A stretch of 64,000 nt of DNA from contig CM060072.1 in NCBI GenBank assembly GCA_030533445.1, forward strand, positions 15,192,767 through 15,256,766, read 5' to 3'. Origin of the DNA: Cyprinodon diabolis (taxonomy: Eukaryota > Chordata > Actinopteri > Cyprinodontiformes > Cyprinodontidae). The notes beneath the pieces are model-generated. The model was not told the DNA's origin and searched no databases. It worked only from the letters and a program-made list of their open reading frames with translations. The position numbers and the translations under genes were made by a program. Shown one piece after another: positions 25,659 through 38,900 of the stretch; position 1 is the stretch's first letter, and every line of letters starts with the position of its first letter.

Positions 25659-26788
25659 CTTCAAAGAATTAAGGGAAGGGGAGTCGGGGGTTGGAAATAA
25701 CATAAATAACATTATGCACCTCTATGTTATGTTATGTTATTGTTCAGCTGCATTGGCTGCAGTTGTAGTAATAACAGTGGTGGTGGCAGAACGATTTTAG
25801 CAAAAGTTGGCTTATTTTGTACAGATGCTGTGATACACTACAAGTAACAGCTCAACAACAACGGGAATATAAAACAGAAACAAACAGAAAAAATACACAA
25901 AAAAACAACTGGAAACTTTTTGAGTCAAAGTGATATGCATTAATACTCCATCTAGCTTGTTTTTACCTGACTCCCTACGTGCGAGATGTGTATTACTATA
26001 TCACTTTGGGTAACCGGCAACAGCTGAAAACTCTCTGGGACACTTTGACTTAATTAAGTAAATTCATCAAAATAGACACTGCTTCCCAAATTCATTTATG
26101 ACTTCTGTATTTTATTATGTTGGAGACAAGATGATTTAGGATGCAGAATGATGCTGTATAAATCAATAAATGAAACATATCTAAAAAGTAACATGAAGCT
26201 TGAGTTCCAGAGGAAGCCTCAATAAACTTCACAAGACAAAATATAAATCAGCATAATACTGTATTTAGATGAAAATAGTCATTCTTAACAAACGGGGGTT
26301 CCAGATATCCCAGCTGTCTAGACTAGGATAATACTTTTCTTGTAGATATTTGGCAAACTGAGTGTCATGTAAGTGGAAGCTTACTTAGGACTTTCTTAGA
26401 GAAGAGGATTACTTGGTACTTATTCCTATGGTGATAATATATCTACTTTTTAAAGGGGACTGTGAAGCACACTAGAATAAAATAAAACCTGTAAAGACAC
26501 AGGCAAAAGTGGAAAAATATCAACATATATTAAAAAAAAGAGTAAGCCAGGAATAAATCAATGTATGAGCAATGAATCTTAATGATAAAATGTAGCTTTT
26601 AGAATACAAATAATATTATATAATATAAATACCCCAAAGATTAGAGAAGGATTTTGTTAGATTATTGATTTTTTTTTACATGTATGTTCCCAGAGTGTTT
26701 CCCGCCTGGTACTAAAGCTGTGCCTTTCTGCCAGTTACCCCAATGTGGCATTGCCTGACGTTACCCTTCAGGGTTACGGTGATCTGAC

Positions 26789-26903
26789 CTTGGAGTCCCC
26801 TCCCCCGGTGCCGCACTCTCCCTTGTCATACCACCATCTGTTTTTCAATTTGTCCAACAGGCCCTGCTCGTTCAGTTTTAACACTGCCAAGTTAACAGGG
26901 TTT
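26789..26903 (-). CDS. gria1: gria1 flop exon
   Basis: 115 bp, the canonical length of the AMPA receptor flip/flop cassette, with a ccctgtag acceptor and a gtcaga donor. After completing the split Arg it reads [20 protein letters not shown], then [11 protein letters not shown] and TGGGDSK. The GGGDSK ending is the flop signature of GluA1 and the strongest single piece of evidence for the subunit. Compared with mammalian GluA1 flop it has KNR for KNK before WWYD and T for S after ECG. It is first in the transcript, 1.13 kb before the flip exon, consistent with the usual flop-then-flip order. The two exons share phases and length and are alternatives. Confidence 0.95.
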
Positions 26904-27824
26904 CTACAGGGGACGATAGTAACAATAGGGGATAAAAAGGGAATTTGGTGTTAATGGGAAGACAGCAACATCATTTCAGCTGCGTACTGATAACTAATGA
27001 ATGGTGTGTGAGAAAGGAAAAGTTTGCAGTTTTCAGCCCAGACTTTAGTACTACTGTACTACTGAAGCTATCAGATAACTTCAGGTTGGTATTCCTAGAG
27101 CTTGGCTCTTCTCATGCTTTTGAGAACAAAAGTACTATTATCCAACATGAACAAATTTTAAATAAAATGATAAACTAAAAAGTAGATGATAGTTTCTGGA
27201 ATTAAGCTATAATTAAAATGTGGTCATCCAGACTCTCCAGATACATAATAAAAATAGCAAAGAAGATAAGAAGTATGGGCTTCAGCAGGTAAGGAGGACA
27301 ATGCTTCATTGTTTATTGTTTGAGTCTTTGCAGTTAGTTGTAATCTCCTTAAGTAGTCTTGTGAAATAGCTCTCCAGGTTTTACGACCCAGGTTTTAAGT
27401 CGGTTGCCTTATTACTTTCCTGTTATTTTCATGACAATCAATTGTTCAACTAAAAGAAAGTTAGGAACAAACTTTCAGACCAAAAGCTCATCACCAGCAA
27501 ATGAGCCCCATTCAAATGCCAAATCTTTGAATTAATCTAGCACAAATCTGTATGTACCAACTGTATCTCAACCTTTTACGTTTTAAGTAAGAGGTATGGT
27601 AAAGTAATGATTTCCCCCTTTTCTCACTTTTTGTCTTTCATATAGTGACATGACAGGGACAATGAGTATTTCTTCTATATATCTGTTACTAGTCTATCCT
27701 GTAAGTGTAGTACTTCATGTCTGATTGACTCATAGGTAAGAAAGAGATAAATTAAGAAAAAACATGAAACTGAAATTAGTGAAGCTGAGACTAAGGAAAA
27801 GGGCAGCCAAAGTTATTATAACAA

Positions 27825-28166
27825 TACGGAGCCCCTCTGATGACATGGTCAAAAAAAATGTTTAATTGTGGCCACGAAGTAGTATTTCGTGCGCACGTTA
27901 AACTTATTGCGTGGCGATATCGAGCGCGCCTTAGACCTTAGAGAAGGCGCGCTCGATTTGCTTACCCAGTTGTCCAGGAATGATATTAATATTATTAATA
28001 AGTATTTCGTGCGCACGATAAACTTATTGCGTGGCCACGAAGTAGTATTTCGTGCGCACGTTATACTTATTGCGTGGCCATGAAATACTACTTCGTGCGC
28101 ACGAAATACTACTTTGTGGCCACAATTAAACATTTTTTTTGACTATGTCATCAGAGGGGCTCCGTA
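27825..28166. mobile_element. Palindromic MITE with nested hairpins
   Basis: 342 bp ending in near-perfect inverted repeats of about 70 bp (left tacggagcccctctgatgac, the right end its complement), flanked by taacaa on both sides (27819-27824, 28167-28172). The interior holds several copies of a unit containing tatttcgtgcgcacg and cttattgcgtgg in both orientations, plus a perfect 14-bp stem (27919-27932 with 27944-27957, gcgcgcc core) around an 11-nt loop. No coding capacity. The superfamily is uncertain: the duplication could be 6 bp (TAACAA) or the TA at each end. Confidence 0.85.
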
Positions 28167-28172
28167 TAACAA

Positions 28173-31100
28173 CAACCCCCTCCCACCCCCTAAAAAACAA
28201 AATCATTACTTTTTTTGATCTGGAGAATAACACCACTTTACAAAGATTACAAAAAACTCTGGACTCATGAAACTAAATCTTAATAAAATGGGGTAAATTG
28301 ATGCTGGATTAACAAAAAAAAAGTCCTGCACAAACATATCCAACCAGTGCCTGCATCAGTGCCAGTACATCCAGGGGCGCTTGGACTCGTTAAAATAAAT
28401 ACTTTTTTCGCATCAATAAGCTGTACTAGGCTTTATCAACACATATTTATCTTTCTAATAGTTTGGTTAAACAAATGTTTTCCTTTAAGCGGAAAATTTA
28501 CTTGCTTGTTAAAGCTTGTTAAAACTTTAATGGTCTGTGATGTTCACACATTTAAGTAATCTGGGCTGAAAACTAGTCGGGTGACTGGTTTCTGTGCAGC
28601 AAACCCAAACATTCATCAACCTCCAATAAATTCCTGATCAATAAAAGAGGAAAAACATTCAAATGTTTACATGGCACAGAAATTAGCTTAGAATTGATCA
28701 TTCATACTGTGACTCATGGATGAAACACGCCTAATTGCACTCTTCTTCACATGCAGATGATGAGTTAATAAAACTAACAATGATATTTAACACAATATAA
28801 CAGAAGAGTTTTGTTTTACAACACAAAGTACAGTTAACAATAGTGCTTAAATTTGTCAATTTGTTTCTTCAGAATGCCTTTCCACCCAATGAAGATGATA
28901 AAATCTTCCACAATGTGCATTACCTTTGTTGACTCTTCAGGGGCACTTTAAAGCAGCACTGTGTAACTTTTAGCCAATATGGGTTAGGCCTGTAAATTCC
29001 ATGTTTAGCCCCTTCTACAGACCACTGGAAACACTGACTGTTGCAAAATGAAACTGTCTCCCTTTGTGCTTTTAGAATTTGATAGCAGACCACTGTTGAA
29101 GCGCAGATTGAGAAGCCATTTAGTTACTTGATAAGACAAGAGCATATTCACCCCTCTAGATTAAGTCATAGATCAGACAACCAAAGGTCTGATCAGGTAA
29201 GAGTCACATCTGTGTTGTGATATTGGGCTAACAACAACATTTAGTTAAGTTATCTTTTGTTTAAGTGGAGCTTAGAGTGCCAAATATAGCTCATTAGGTC
29301 ATACAATTTATTAAATTATGTCTCAAATTTCCTATAATTAACCAATATTTGGATCAAAAGTTAGACAGAGTTGCTTTTAATAAACTTAGCTATTTTACAC
29401 ATCCCATTGGATGTGTAAAATAGTAGAGATGCCCAATTCCTTTTTGCAAAACAGATCAGACTCAGCCAGGATTTCTAAAGGGCATTAATACATGTAAAAA
29501 AAAATTCATTGTTTACTAAATACCAAGATTTTAATAAAATCAATGCATTTTTTGACAAAACCTCTATAAATACTATTACTTAATAATTAAAGGCTTTCAG
29601 TATGCAAAACAGATGTAATCCACAACTAACATAAGCAAGGAAGTACATTTAAAAGTCTGTAGAAGGTTGGGTCAATTATTTAGTTGTGGTAGTGATAAAA
29701 AAACACCAGCCTCTAACGTCATTCATTTTAGATGTTTTGATATTTGTGTTTATGAACAAAACTCTTTAAAACAATGATCTTTTAATAAGCATCAAAACCA
29801 ACATCTGCAGAGATAAGATGAGTTGCAGAGACATCCTCTTTCATTTCTAGTGCTTTATTGATCATAATACCAAATCTTCTTTTTTTTTTTTAAAAGAGAT
29901 TATTTAAACCTCTGATGTACAAGAAACACCAAGGATAGTATAATTCATTTAGTCACAAGCTAAAGCATAGAAACAGTATGCAAAACACCCAAATCCTGTC
30001 CAAATCATATCTTCATACAGAAATAGATTGTATGTTGCATTTTCACAACTTTTCCAAAAGCAAATTGTGGTTTTGTTGAGAAAATATATACATGTATTGA
30101 TATGTGTTTAAAAATGGGAACATTAGAAGCTAAGCCATTGATTTCTTATTTTGAACCTATCAGCTGTTGTTAGCAAAAACACACTAAAGGGGACAACTCA
30201 ATGTTATACTGCATTTTGCACCATATTTATTTTGCCCGGTCCTTATTGTTTTTTTTTTAAACTGTTAATTCTTTCCTCATATAGTCTTTACATGATGATG
30301 ATTGCTGCACTTTAAATACTAATGTTCAGTTCACTGTTGGAAGCTGTAAGCAACACTCGGTGTATACAAATGACAAAAAAGTTTGTCTAAGTCCAAGTTC
30401 CCTTTAAGACCTCACAAATGGCATCTAGAGATTCAACCCATAGTCCAGACCTAGTCATTTCCGTCTGTTCTACATTTGCCAACATGTGAAAGGATAGATT
30501 TAACAGAATAGTTTGAATAATGGTCCGAATAATCACATTTGTATTGTTTCTTGCAAAATGCTTCATAAAATACAAATAATACCAAAAAGCAACTCTAACT
30601 AACATGACTACATTTGCAATAACATTTGTGAAATAGAGAAGTGTTAGTCTGCATCCGTCTCCCAGTTCAAATGAGAACGGTATTATTTGTCAAATATCAA
30701 TAATGAAAAGTACATTGCCCTTGTAAGGTAGAGAGAAATAACAGCTTCCCCTTATTTCAAAACTGTCAAAGTTTGACAGCTGTCATATTGATTAAAGGAC
30801 GATATGATTGATAGGATTTATGCCTTTATTTATAGGGCTGGAAACGGTCATTCATATGCTGTCATCGTTGAATGATGACCTGCAGACTGACCCAGGTTTT
30901 TAAGAAATATACTCTATGTTACCCTATTTAATTTGAAAAACAAACCTCACCCTTATTTTTGTGATGAAACCTCTTCTGCCTCATGAGTTTAAAAAACCAA
31001 AAACTTTGCAGTAAGAAATTTTCTATTCATCACTTTATAATTATCATGAAAATAATTAAATATATAGATTTCAACCTTCAACTGAAACCTGCTTTACACA

Positions 31101-31340
31101 ACTAGAGCCTCAGGAAATACTTAAAAAAATGTATTCATTGTTTCTCTCCATTGTTTTTAAATCTTTAAAAAGAATTATAATAATAGTTAAAATCTTGTAA
31201 CCTTTAGCAAACAATAAGCCCAACATATTTCCACTTTCTCAATCCTGGAACTGCTTTGGTTCAGTGGGGAATAAAGGCCACCTGCACCGCTCCCTCCAGC
31301 AGAACATACAATCTGGTCCTGGCAATTGTGAAACATGCTT
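28173..31340 (-). other. gria1 intron between S2 and flop exons, no gene
   Basis: AT-rich intron. A segment at about 28950-29060 (aaagcagcactgtgtaactt) has the look of a dispersed repeat, but I cannot place it. No coding block. Confidence 0.35.
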
Positions 31341-31790
31341 CTATGTATGCTTTATGTCTCTATTTGTGTTTATCATAAGATAGATATGAGACGCTGTTTT
31401 TTGCAAATAATCTTCAACCTCAGCTCTCACACGAGTCAAGTTTGAATAATGTCCAGGCACGACATAGTGGCAGCTGAACCGGTATGATATTTCTACTAAC
31501 CCAGCTGTCAATTGGCCTTTGAAATTAATATGTTGGGCTAGATTCGACCAAAAGTTTGAGGTCTGCCACCCCCACCCAGCTATTAAGCTTTGTGAGCCAG
31601 TTCTTCCATTTTTCAAACACTTGCCTTGCACCCCTTCGGGTCCTTCTCTTTAATATTCTTTCCACCTGTTAGAACATACATTTCCCAAGCTTTATCTCCT
31701 GTATCTAATGTTTATAAAAACTACCTTCAATGACCTCGGCTTCATAATCTGCAAGGTTGTAAAGCGGAGGGTTCGCCGGAAGGCATTCGG

Positions 31791-32473
31791 TCACTGTGAA
31801 AACCTCAACCTTTGAAATTCTAACAAGGTTTCTTTTTTAAATTTAGTTTTATTTTTGTGAAATGTCATGATAACCCTGTACAGGCTTTTAAGCACCTGTT
31901 TTGAAGTTTCAGAGGAATCCGCCATGGGTGTCAATGTTATACTGGAATGATGGATGTGATCATAGCTTTTTACCAGATCTTGAAGCCCATCAATATCTCT
32001 GCGTGTTATTGCCATGTGTTTTCATTAAGACCTCGAATTTCTTATTAGGAATTCTTTAAATAATGATTCAAATGCCCCCAACCACTTCATCGTCCGTTTT
32101 TATATTTAATGACATAAGCTCTTTTTGAGAATGCATCAATAACAGTTAATAAATAATTATACCCATCATTCAGGTCTGATAGGGATTGCATGTCACAGAG
32201 ACCAGCTTGAAACAGTTCTAAAGGTCTTGGGGCAAATATCCAGTTTCTCAGAAAAAGTGTTCCGGGAGCCATATGCAATGTGTAACAATCTTGCATGAAG
32301 AGGAAATATTTACATTCAGTAGAGGTAATGTCCTGCCTATTCACCTTATGCAGAACCCTGCATAATCTGTCATGACCACCAAATCTAGCTGGGTGAAAAG
32401 CATCATAATACAATTTTAAAAAAAATCTGTTCTTTTTCCATCTGCTCTGCATGGTCTGCATGCTACCCTGCAT
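31791..32473 (-). pseudogene. Retroviral-type integrase relic, Polinton/Maverick-like
   Basis: The minus-strand frame 32473-32087 reads FHPARFGGHDRL, then CYTLHMAPG and a DDE-integrase start: LCDMQSLSDLNDGYNYLLTV and IDAFSKRAYV. The D-DMQ-x-x-NDGY-x-YLLTVID-x-FSK wording is what I associate with Polinton/Maverick integrases. After a frame break near 32090 the family-like wording continues briefly (DDEVVGAFESLF). The frame 32015-31791 (starting MAITRRDIDG) is adjacent and unassigned. The second Asp and the Glu of the triad are missing. No polymerase or capsid genes of such an element are seen nearby. An old fragment. Confidence 0.5.
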
Positions 32474-33404
32474 GCTATGAATGAGAGGCAGGTATCCAGT
32501 GACATAAATTTTATATCATACATAACAAAAATAGAGAGAAAATTTCATTTTGGGGGATGTTTATTCATTACAGTATATTATAGGAATCATACAATTCATA
32601 AGGAGAGGCATCTTGGTGAAACATTCTTCTTTGCATCCTTTTCATCGCTTGCAATGCGACATTCTTTTAATCCATCCATAAGTTTCTGATGATAAAAATC
32701 AAGAATTGCGTCATGAAACTCCCTTGAGGATTTTAATTCAAACAGGATTCCAAAAAAGTTTTAAAATGTCCACTGGACTTTGTTTCCAAGTTTGAAAATG
32801 ATTCGCTTTCCATCCAGGAAGCTTTTTTGAGTTTGAGGCTACTCAATGCTATTTCTGACATTTTAGTGTGTCAGCCATGGGATGGACACTGTGATCTTCC
32901 ACCTGCATGCCTATGTGCATCAACAGTGTTTGAAATGCAGGGGTAAGGTGGGGAGACCGAAGTCTTTAACGGATGGATTCAAAGTGGTTGTGGTAAAAGT
33001 CCTCACAGAGTGGTTCCAGGCAGCAGTGTTGTAGCTGACTGGAATGTGGGACTTCACGGCCATAGCAGAACCTTCTCTGTATTTTCCCACAGATCTGATC
33101 AGTCAGATAAATCATTAGTGTTTCACAGCAATAATCATGTTCGAAGACATCGTCCATTCAGTATCATCTGGGATAGCTGGAGATGCATGCGTGCTGCTAT
33201 CATCGCCCCCATCACCTCTTCCTTAAAGGTGTAGGGGAGGATGTTCTTTTTCCAGGTGGATCATCAAAAAAAGTGATTCTCCTAACTGTCAATAATTTTG
33301 GTGATGTGTTTCTGCGCATGCACACTTTGTGTTGTCTATGTGTGGTGACCTATGGTTTCAGCCAGTCATTGAAGTTCACCTTTTCTCACCGTGGTTCTTT
33401 AAAA

Positions 33405-33567
33405 ATGGCTGAGGGTCGTAAGAGAAAAAGTGTCTACGAAGAAGAGAAAGGCCTCAGATGAGAGAAACAAGAGTGTTTTTGGGAGGTTCTTTCATGCGAT
33501 GGCGTACACTGAAAACACAGGTTGGGCTTCCCACTGATGCCTCAGTTGTGAAGTTTCTCCTCAACAG
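33405..33567 (+). pseudogene. Relic of a repeat-borne first coding exon
   Basis: Plus strand ATG at 33405: MAEGRKRKSVYEEEKGLR, then a TGA. One frame over, the reading continues ETRVFLGGSFMRWRTLKTQV, GLPTDASVVKFLLNR and stops at a plausible splice donor (aacag then gtaaag). The pattern basic N-terminus, E-rich stretch, RV-x-(I/L)G-x-x-F-x-RWR-x-L, (S/T)D-x-x-V-x-x-FLL is one I have seen as a first exon in repeated fish loci, but I cannot name the family or its function. One frameshift separates the two halves. The dispersed repeat at 33617 follows at once. Confidence 0.45.
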
Positions 33568-33616
33568 GTAAAGTTTGGCTTGTTATTCGAAGAAATCCAT
33601 TTCTCATTACTGCTAG

Positions 33617-33776
33617 TAAAACGAGGAGAAATGGGCCTGTGCATGCTCTCGCACATGTTTAATAGGCGCCACCCCTCGGGAGCAGGCACAGGGTTTTTAA
33701 TGTGCATTTTTTTTTTTAAGTGGAGAGGGCGGTTCTTTTCAGAATTTCAGAAAAATCCTCTACTATACCTTTAACT
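33617..33776. repeat. Dispersed repeat, copy 2
   Basis: Matches 9064-9225 (gaggagaaatggg, gtttaataggcg, gtggagagggcgg, aaaaatcctc). It directly follows the coding relic at 33405-33567, suggesting it is part of the same element. Confidence 0.6.
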
Positions 33777-34167
33777 GTCTCAAAGGCTTTCATCTTAGTA
33801 TCAAAGCAGGTAGGAAACAGAAAAGTACGGTGTACACATTGTTGGTTGAAGGAGGATGGAGGAAGTCAGTATCGTTGCTGCTGGGGGAGGGGGGGGGGGG
33901 GTAAAAATAAATCCGCACCTGAGTTTGCTGGCCAGTAGGTGTTGAGTCTCAGCTTACAACAATCACTGTTCATTATTCTGGCAGGGTAGCAATGGTAGAG
34001 TACCAATTAAGAAATACATGTCCTCACAGTCAAATGCATGCCTTCCTTTATATTTTTCATGAGAGTGGTTGGAGAATAGGGAGGAGACTTCAAGTCATTA
34101 ATTTAAACTCGACAGTTTTGAGGTTAAAGCTTCTAAGCAAATAGTTCAAACATGTCAGCCTACTAAT

Positions 34168-35943
34168 TAGAGCCCAACCAATATGGGAGTTTGAGGGCTG
34201 ATGCTGATATTGGAGGCTTTAAAAAAACAGGGGCTTAAAATAACGATATCCGATATTGGCCGATATTTGATATTCATTGGCCAGAGTATTTAGAAAAAAA
34301 CAAAAAACATGAGCTTACATAGGATTTACACTGTCACACTACAGTCAAGCTCTAATTGTCATAATAACCAGAAATATGATTCAAGAAAAAAAAAAAAACA
34401 GAACATACAACTATAGAATTAAAATAAGCAACTTTAATTTGAGCAGTGTAACCATAACACTATAAATAAGGTATTTTTTTGTTGTGCTGATTTAGATATT
34501 GTCTCAAATGTGTGGTGAATTTTTGCCGTACTGGTGCTGGAGCCCTGACTAACACTAACACTGCAGATGCTGCATTCAACACCTGTTACATGGTTCCACA
34601 CCTGACCTTTTCCCCTCTGCCTGTGAAATGAATATATATACATTTAGTATATATTACTAATTAGATTTCAGCTCTACAGATGAGCATTTTAAAATGAAAA
34701 GAAGTGGCTGTATACAGCGTAAAGTGAAAATACACAGGCTTATGAAAGGTGTTTTGTATCTGATTCATTTTTAAGACATATTGTCATATTTACAGGGAAC
34801 TGAAAAGTTCCCTTCTTCATTGAACAGAAGGGACTAAACTAGATTTAAGTAGTAATGCTGCAGCTTTTTAAACATCCAAACAGGATTACAACTAAATACA
34901 ATACAAGTTGGAGCCTTTTAAAAAAGTATTAATGAAAACATTAACTTTTGAATTTATGAGCCCTAGTGCAGCCTGTATGTCAGTATGAAGTGTAGTGATA
35001 CACAATATAATAATCTTATTTTCCTTCTAAAATTATATTTTTATTTTGTTACAAGGAATTAAAATTCTAATATATTTGCCATAAGTAGTATATATAAAAC
35101 TTGCTCTCTTACTGCACCTGAACAGCGTCTTTCAACGAAGATGTTTGTTGTCATGGGGCACTCAAGTGTAGTTTTACAAAATCAAGGCTTATTATGGTGT
35201 AAACTGCATACACTCTACCTCTCCGTCCAACTCCATGCTTATGCAAAAAGCAGCTGTGTTTGTGTGTGTGTTTTTGGGGAGGGGCGGTGCAGAGAGAGCT
35301 TAATGACGGAAGGGGAGGCATGGCGGCAGTTCAGCATGTCAGGTTGTGTGGAGGTTTTTAGAGGACCTAATTACAGAGATGGAAGCTGAGGTGGTTTCTT
35401 GCAGATTTTGTTATCCAAAGAGCAACAGAAGCAAAAAACTCCACCAACAAAATACAGAAAAAACAAAATCCAAGAGACGTCAGGGAAAACACACATAAGG
35501 AGCCAAGAAGTAACTGAAGAGGAGGAGTATAAATGTCAAACAAAACAAAGACAGGGATAATTAACTGATTGGAATCAGGTGTGGACAGAAGGATCTAGAA
35601 GGGAGCTAGTGGAAGGAGACTGATACAATGAGGGCAACAGAGGGTAAACAAGAAATACATAAGAACTCAAATACAACCAGAAAATAACACAAAATGGAAA
35701 TGAAACCAATACACGAGAAAAAATAGAAAAACATGAATCAAAGTGTAACTGAAAAGTCAAAAAAAAAAAAAAAAATGCAACAGAATCAAAAAGTGCAGAA
35801 TCAGCACATCACCAAGTTTCTTTAAGCTGTTTGCAGCAAAAATAGAATTTTATAACGGCCAGATTTTGGCCAATGTTTATAAATGAGCCACACCCTAAAA
35901 TCGTCCCGATAAATCAACCAGCTGCTTAATCCGTTGGGCTCTA
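34168..35943. mobile_element. hAT-like non-autonomous element (TAGAGCCCAAC ends)
   Basis: The left end tagagcccaaccaatatg and the right end ttgggctcta are inverted. The flanks ctactaat (34160-34167) and ctatgaat (35944-35951) agree at six of eight positions, like an aged 8-bp duplication. The interior near the left end has the ccgatattggccgatatttg wording common in vertebrate hAT-derived repeats. No transposase frame is kept. Confidence 0.6.
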
Positions 35944-35951
35944 CTATGAAT

Positions 35952-38900
35952 GACAGTTCCAATGACTACAAATCAAGGCATAAATCATGTCATTAATCAC
36001 ATCATCTTTTAATCAGCATGGCAACTGTCAAAATTTGACAGTTCTGAAATAACACTTAGCTTTTATTTCTATAGGGAGCTATAGTCGAAATCACCCATTG
36101 CTTAAAACTCCTGCCATTATTTTGCAGCTTTTAGAAAAATGTTTATCATCAGTAAATGTCAGCATGTGAATTCTGAACATCTTTATCAGGAATTAGTTAT
36201 TAATGCTTTATTGCTCTTCTGAGGTCTTATTTCTTTTAACTTCACAACCTGATAAATACAAGATGGTCTTATATTTTATGTGTCCATACATAAAAATGAA
36301 AGAGGATGTGTTTATGTATCACCATGAGAACAGTTAATAGCCAGAGACAGGATCGATTCTTCACACAGAGCTAATGCTTTTGATGAGTGAAGTTGATGAA
36401 AATAAATGCTCAGCATGCAAGTACTTTAACCCGACTATGTTGCTTAGCAACGATCTCAGAATCTGCCTCTTTTATTACTTTTTTTACCCAAAAAAGAGAA
36501 AAACAAAACAAAGACCAAAATCTCCAGACAAAAATTCCCTGATTGAGTATTTTCAAACACAAAGGAACAAATGATTGCATTCAGAGTGCAGCGGTCTCCT
36601 CTGTGAAGTGTTTGTGTTTCTGACTCTGGCTTCCATATGAAAACGCTGACGTGAGGTAGAAATGATAAGAGCAGCACAAAAGATTTGATACATTTTTCAT
36701 TATAGTCTAACACAAAGAAGAGAAATAAATCTTTCAAATTCTGCTGCCAGGTAAAAACATAGATTAAAGTTTCAGTAATATTTATCTAACTTAGAGTTTT
36801 GTTCCATTGTATTTAGTGAAATCAAATAAAAGAAAGCAATCAGCATCATAGTGCAGAAAAACCCTGGATTGATCTATGTGAGGAAACACTCCTATAGTGC
36901 TAAGTTAATGAGGATGTTTATATTCCAACAACACTTGGTAATTATCTTGTTTTCTGTTTTAGGAAGATTTGCAATTTAAGTTACGGTAATTCTAAACATC
37001 TAACATGCGTTTTTAAGCCCTTTTTAAAAAAGAAAAAAGGCTTGAGCTGTACTACAGCACGATTGGAAACCTCAGAAAACACCATTGCTTTCATTTCTGC
37101 CATAAGAATAAACTTAGGATGCAGAAGCAGAAAACTATTGATGAGGGAAGGGGGACAGCAAAGATACCTGAAGCAATGATACTCACATATTTACGAAGCC
37201 ATCACAGTACCAGGAGATTTTTATGGAATTTAATTTGCCTTGATTTATCAGTCTTCTAACTCAAAAGGGTAGATTCAGATTAGTTTCCTTTTGTTTGCCA
37301 ACAAGTTAATTACTTCAAATGACACAAGTCCAACTGTTCCACTTTAATGGCTATACTACTGTAGAAACCATTAGAGGTTTATATTACATCATACTCAGAC
37401 GACAAGCAATATTTGCATATTACGTAAGCACCATCTCTGTATACTGCTACACTCCTCCCCTCATGCATGTTCTCATTCTCACTCAGATAATTAAGTTATG
37501 TGTGCATCTTTGTACACGGAACTGCTGGTTGCTGGTTCAATTTCTTTTTCTTATAGTTTAAAGCCTCATATAATTTTAAGCTGTTTTTCTCCAAATTTAT
37601 TTGGTGTACTCTCAGATGAATAATATACTAAGACAATTGTTAAGAAAGGGATTACATTCATAATATGTATATTGCACACATTGGTTAAACCAGTTACTCT
37701 TTAACGTTTATCACTTAACAACTGTTAAAGAAACATTTAGACTAGATTCTGGAATACTATTATGTTTTATGTGATATTGTGCTGAATTTATGCAACCCGT
37801 ATTTCTAAAAGCTTACTAACACCTTTTTAGAATTTGTGGTTCCTATGGTGTAGCAGCAAAACTTCTCATGTTTAATCTGTGTCTGTGCATCAGTCTCTCT
37901 GTCTCTACTCTTCTCCACAGCAGTTCATTCTGGCCTTATTATGCTCATGTGCTCAGCTGAGACTTTCATCATTAATTTTGCTCCTCAATTTCAGTTTCTT
38001 TCAGCTAGTTCCTTGTCTTACATCTCGCCTTTTTTTGTGTGTGTGACCTAGTCTTTTTGCACACTACTATACTTGTAGATTTTTGTCAACTATCATCATT
38101 AGAGCCTTTTACTCACCATGCTGTTTTAAAGCTTTTGTCTACATTAAGGTCAAAACATATTTGGCATACATCTCAATTCATTTATTTTATGTCTTAGCTT
38201 TCCTCAACCTACACAGTTTATCATTATCCACACTGCAGTCTTTGTCATTTATTTTTAAGTTAGAGTGATTGGAAATTTACCCATCTGAACTTGTTTTCCT
38301 TAGATAATATCTGCACAGTGCAGTCCATCATAATTTGAGTCAATTTTTCATCAGATTAAAATTCAAAGAAGCTCAAGCTCATCATGTTACCTGACAGCAG
38401 CAGAAAGATTTGGACAGGTAGATGCAGACAATGATTATGACTGAGTGACATTCTTCTTGTTTTGGTACATGTAAAGGCATACGAGCCGGTAGCAGTAAGA
38501 CAGGCATAGCAAATAAGGGACAGACAGTCTGACAGACATGCGGACAAAGACAAAAGAGAAGAAACAAGACACACAGAGAGACAGATTAAGAGACAGACAG
38601 ATAGACGAACATATGACAGTAAACAAGTCAACCCCTCCCCCCAAACTGAAGCCCTCAATTATTTCCAATGCAAATCATCCAGTTTCTGACAATTCAAACC
38701 AGTCTGTGTGTGCATGACTCAGTTACTATTTTTATATAAAATAAAGAGTAGGAAAAGGAAAGATTAATAAGACAGAGAGAAAGACATTATACCTTCCCCT
38801 TGCTAAGAAAGACTTTCCTTTCTTTCTCCTCTTTTTTCTTTTCTTCATTTTCTTTTCTTTCTTAATGCTCTTGGAAACATTAGGTATCTAACAAGCTGTC

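Noticed and set aside
37525..37545. gctggttcaattt resembling a pol III B box
   Set aside because: No A box, no SINE body and no tRNA fold around it.
38356..38668. Cys/Leu/Ser-rich minus-strand open frames
   Set aside because: Low-complexity acagac-rich DNA; no domain, splice context or coding composition.
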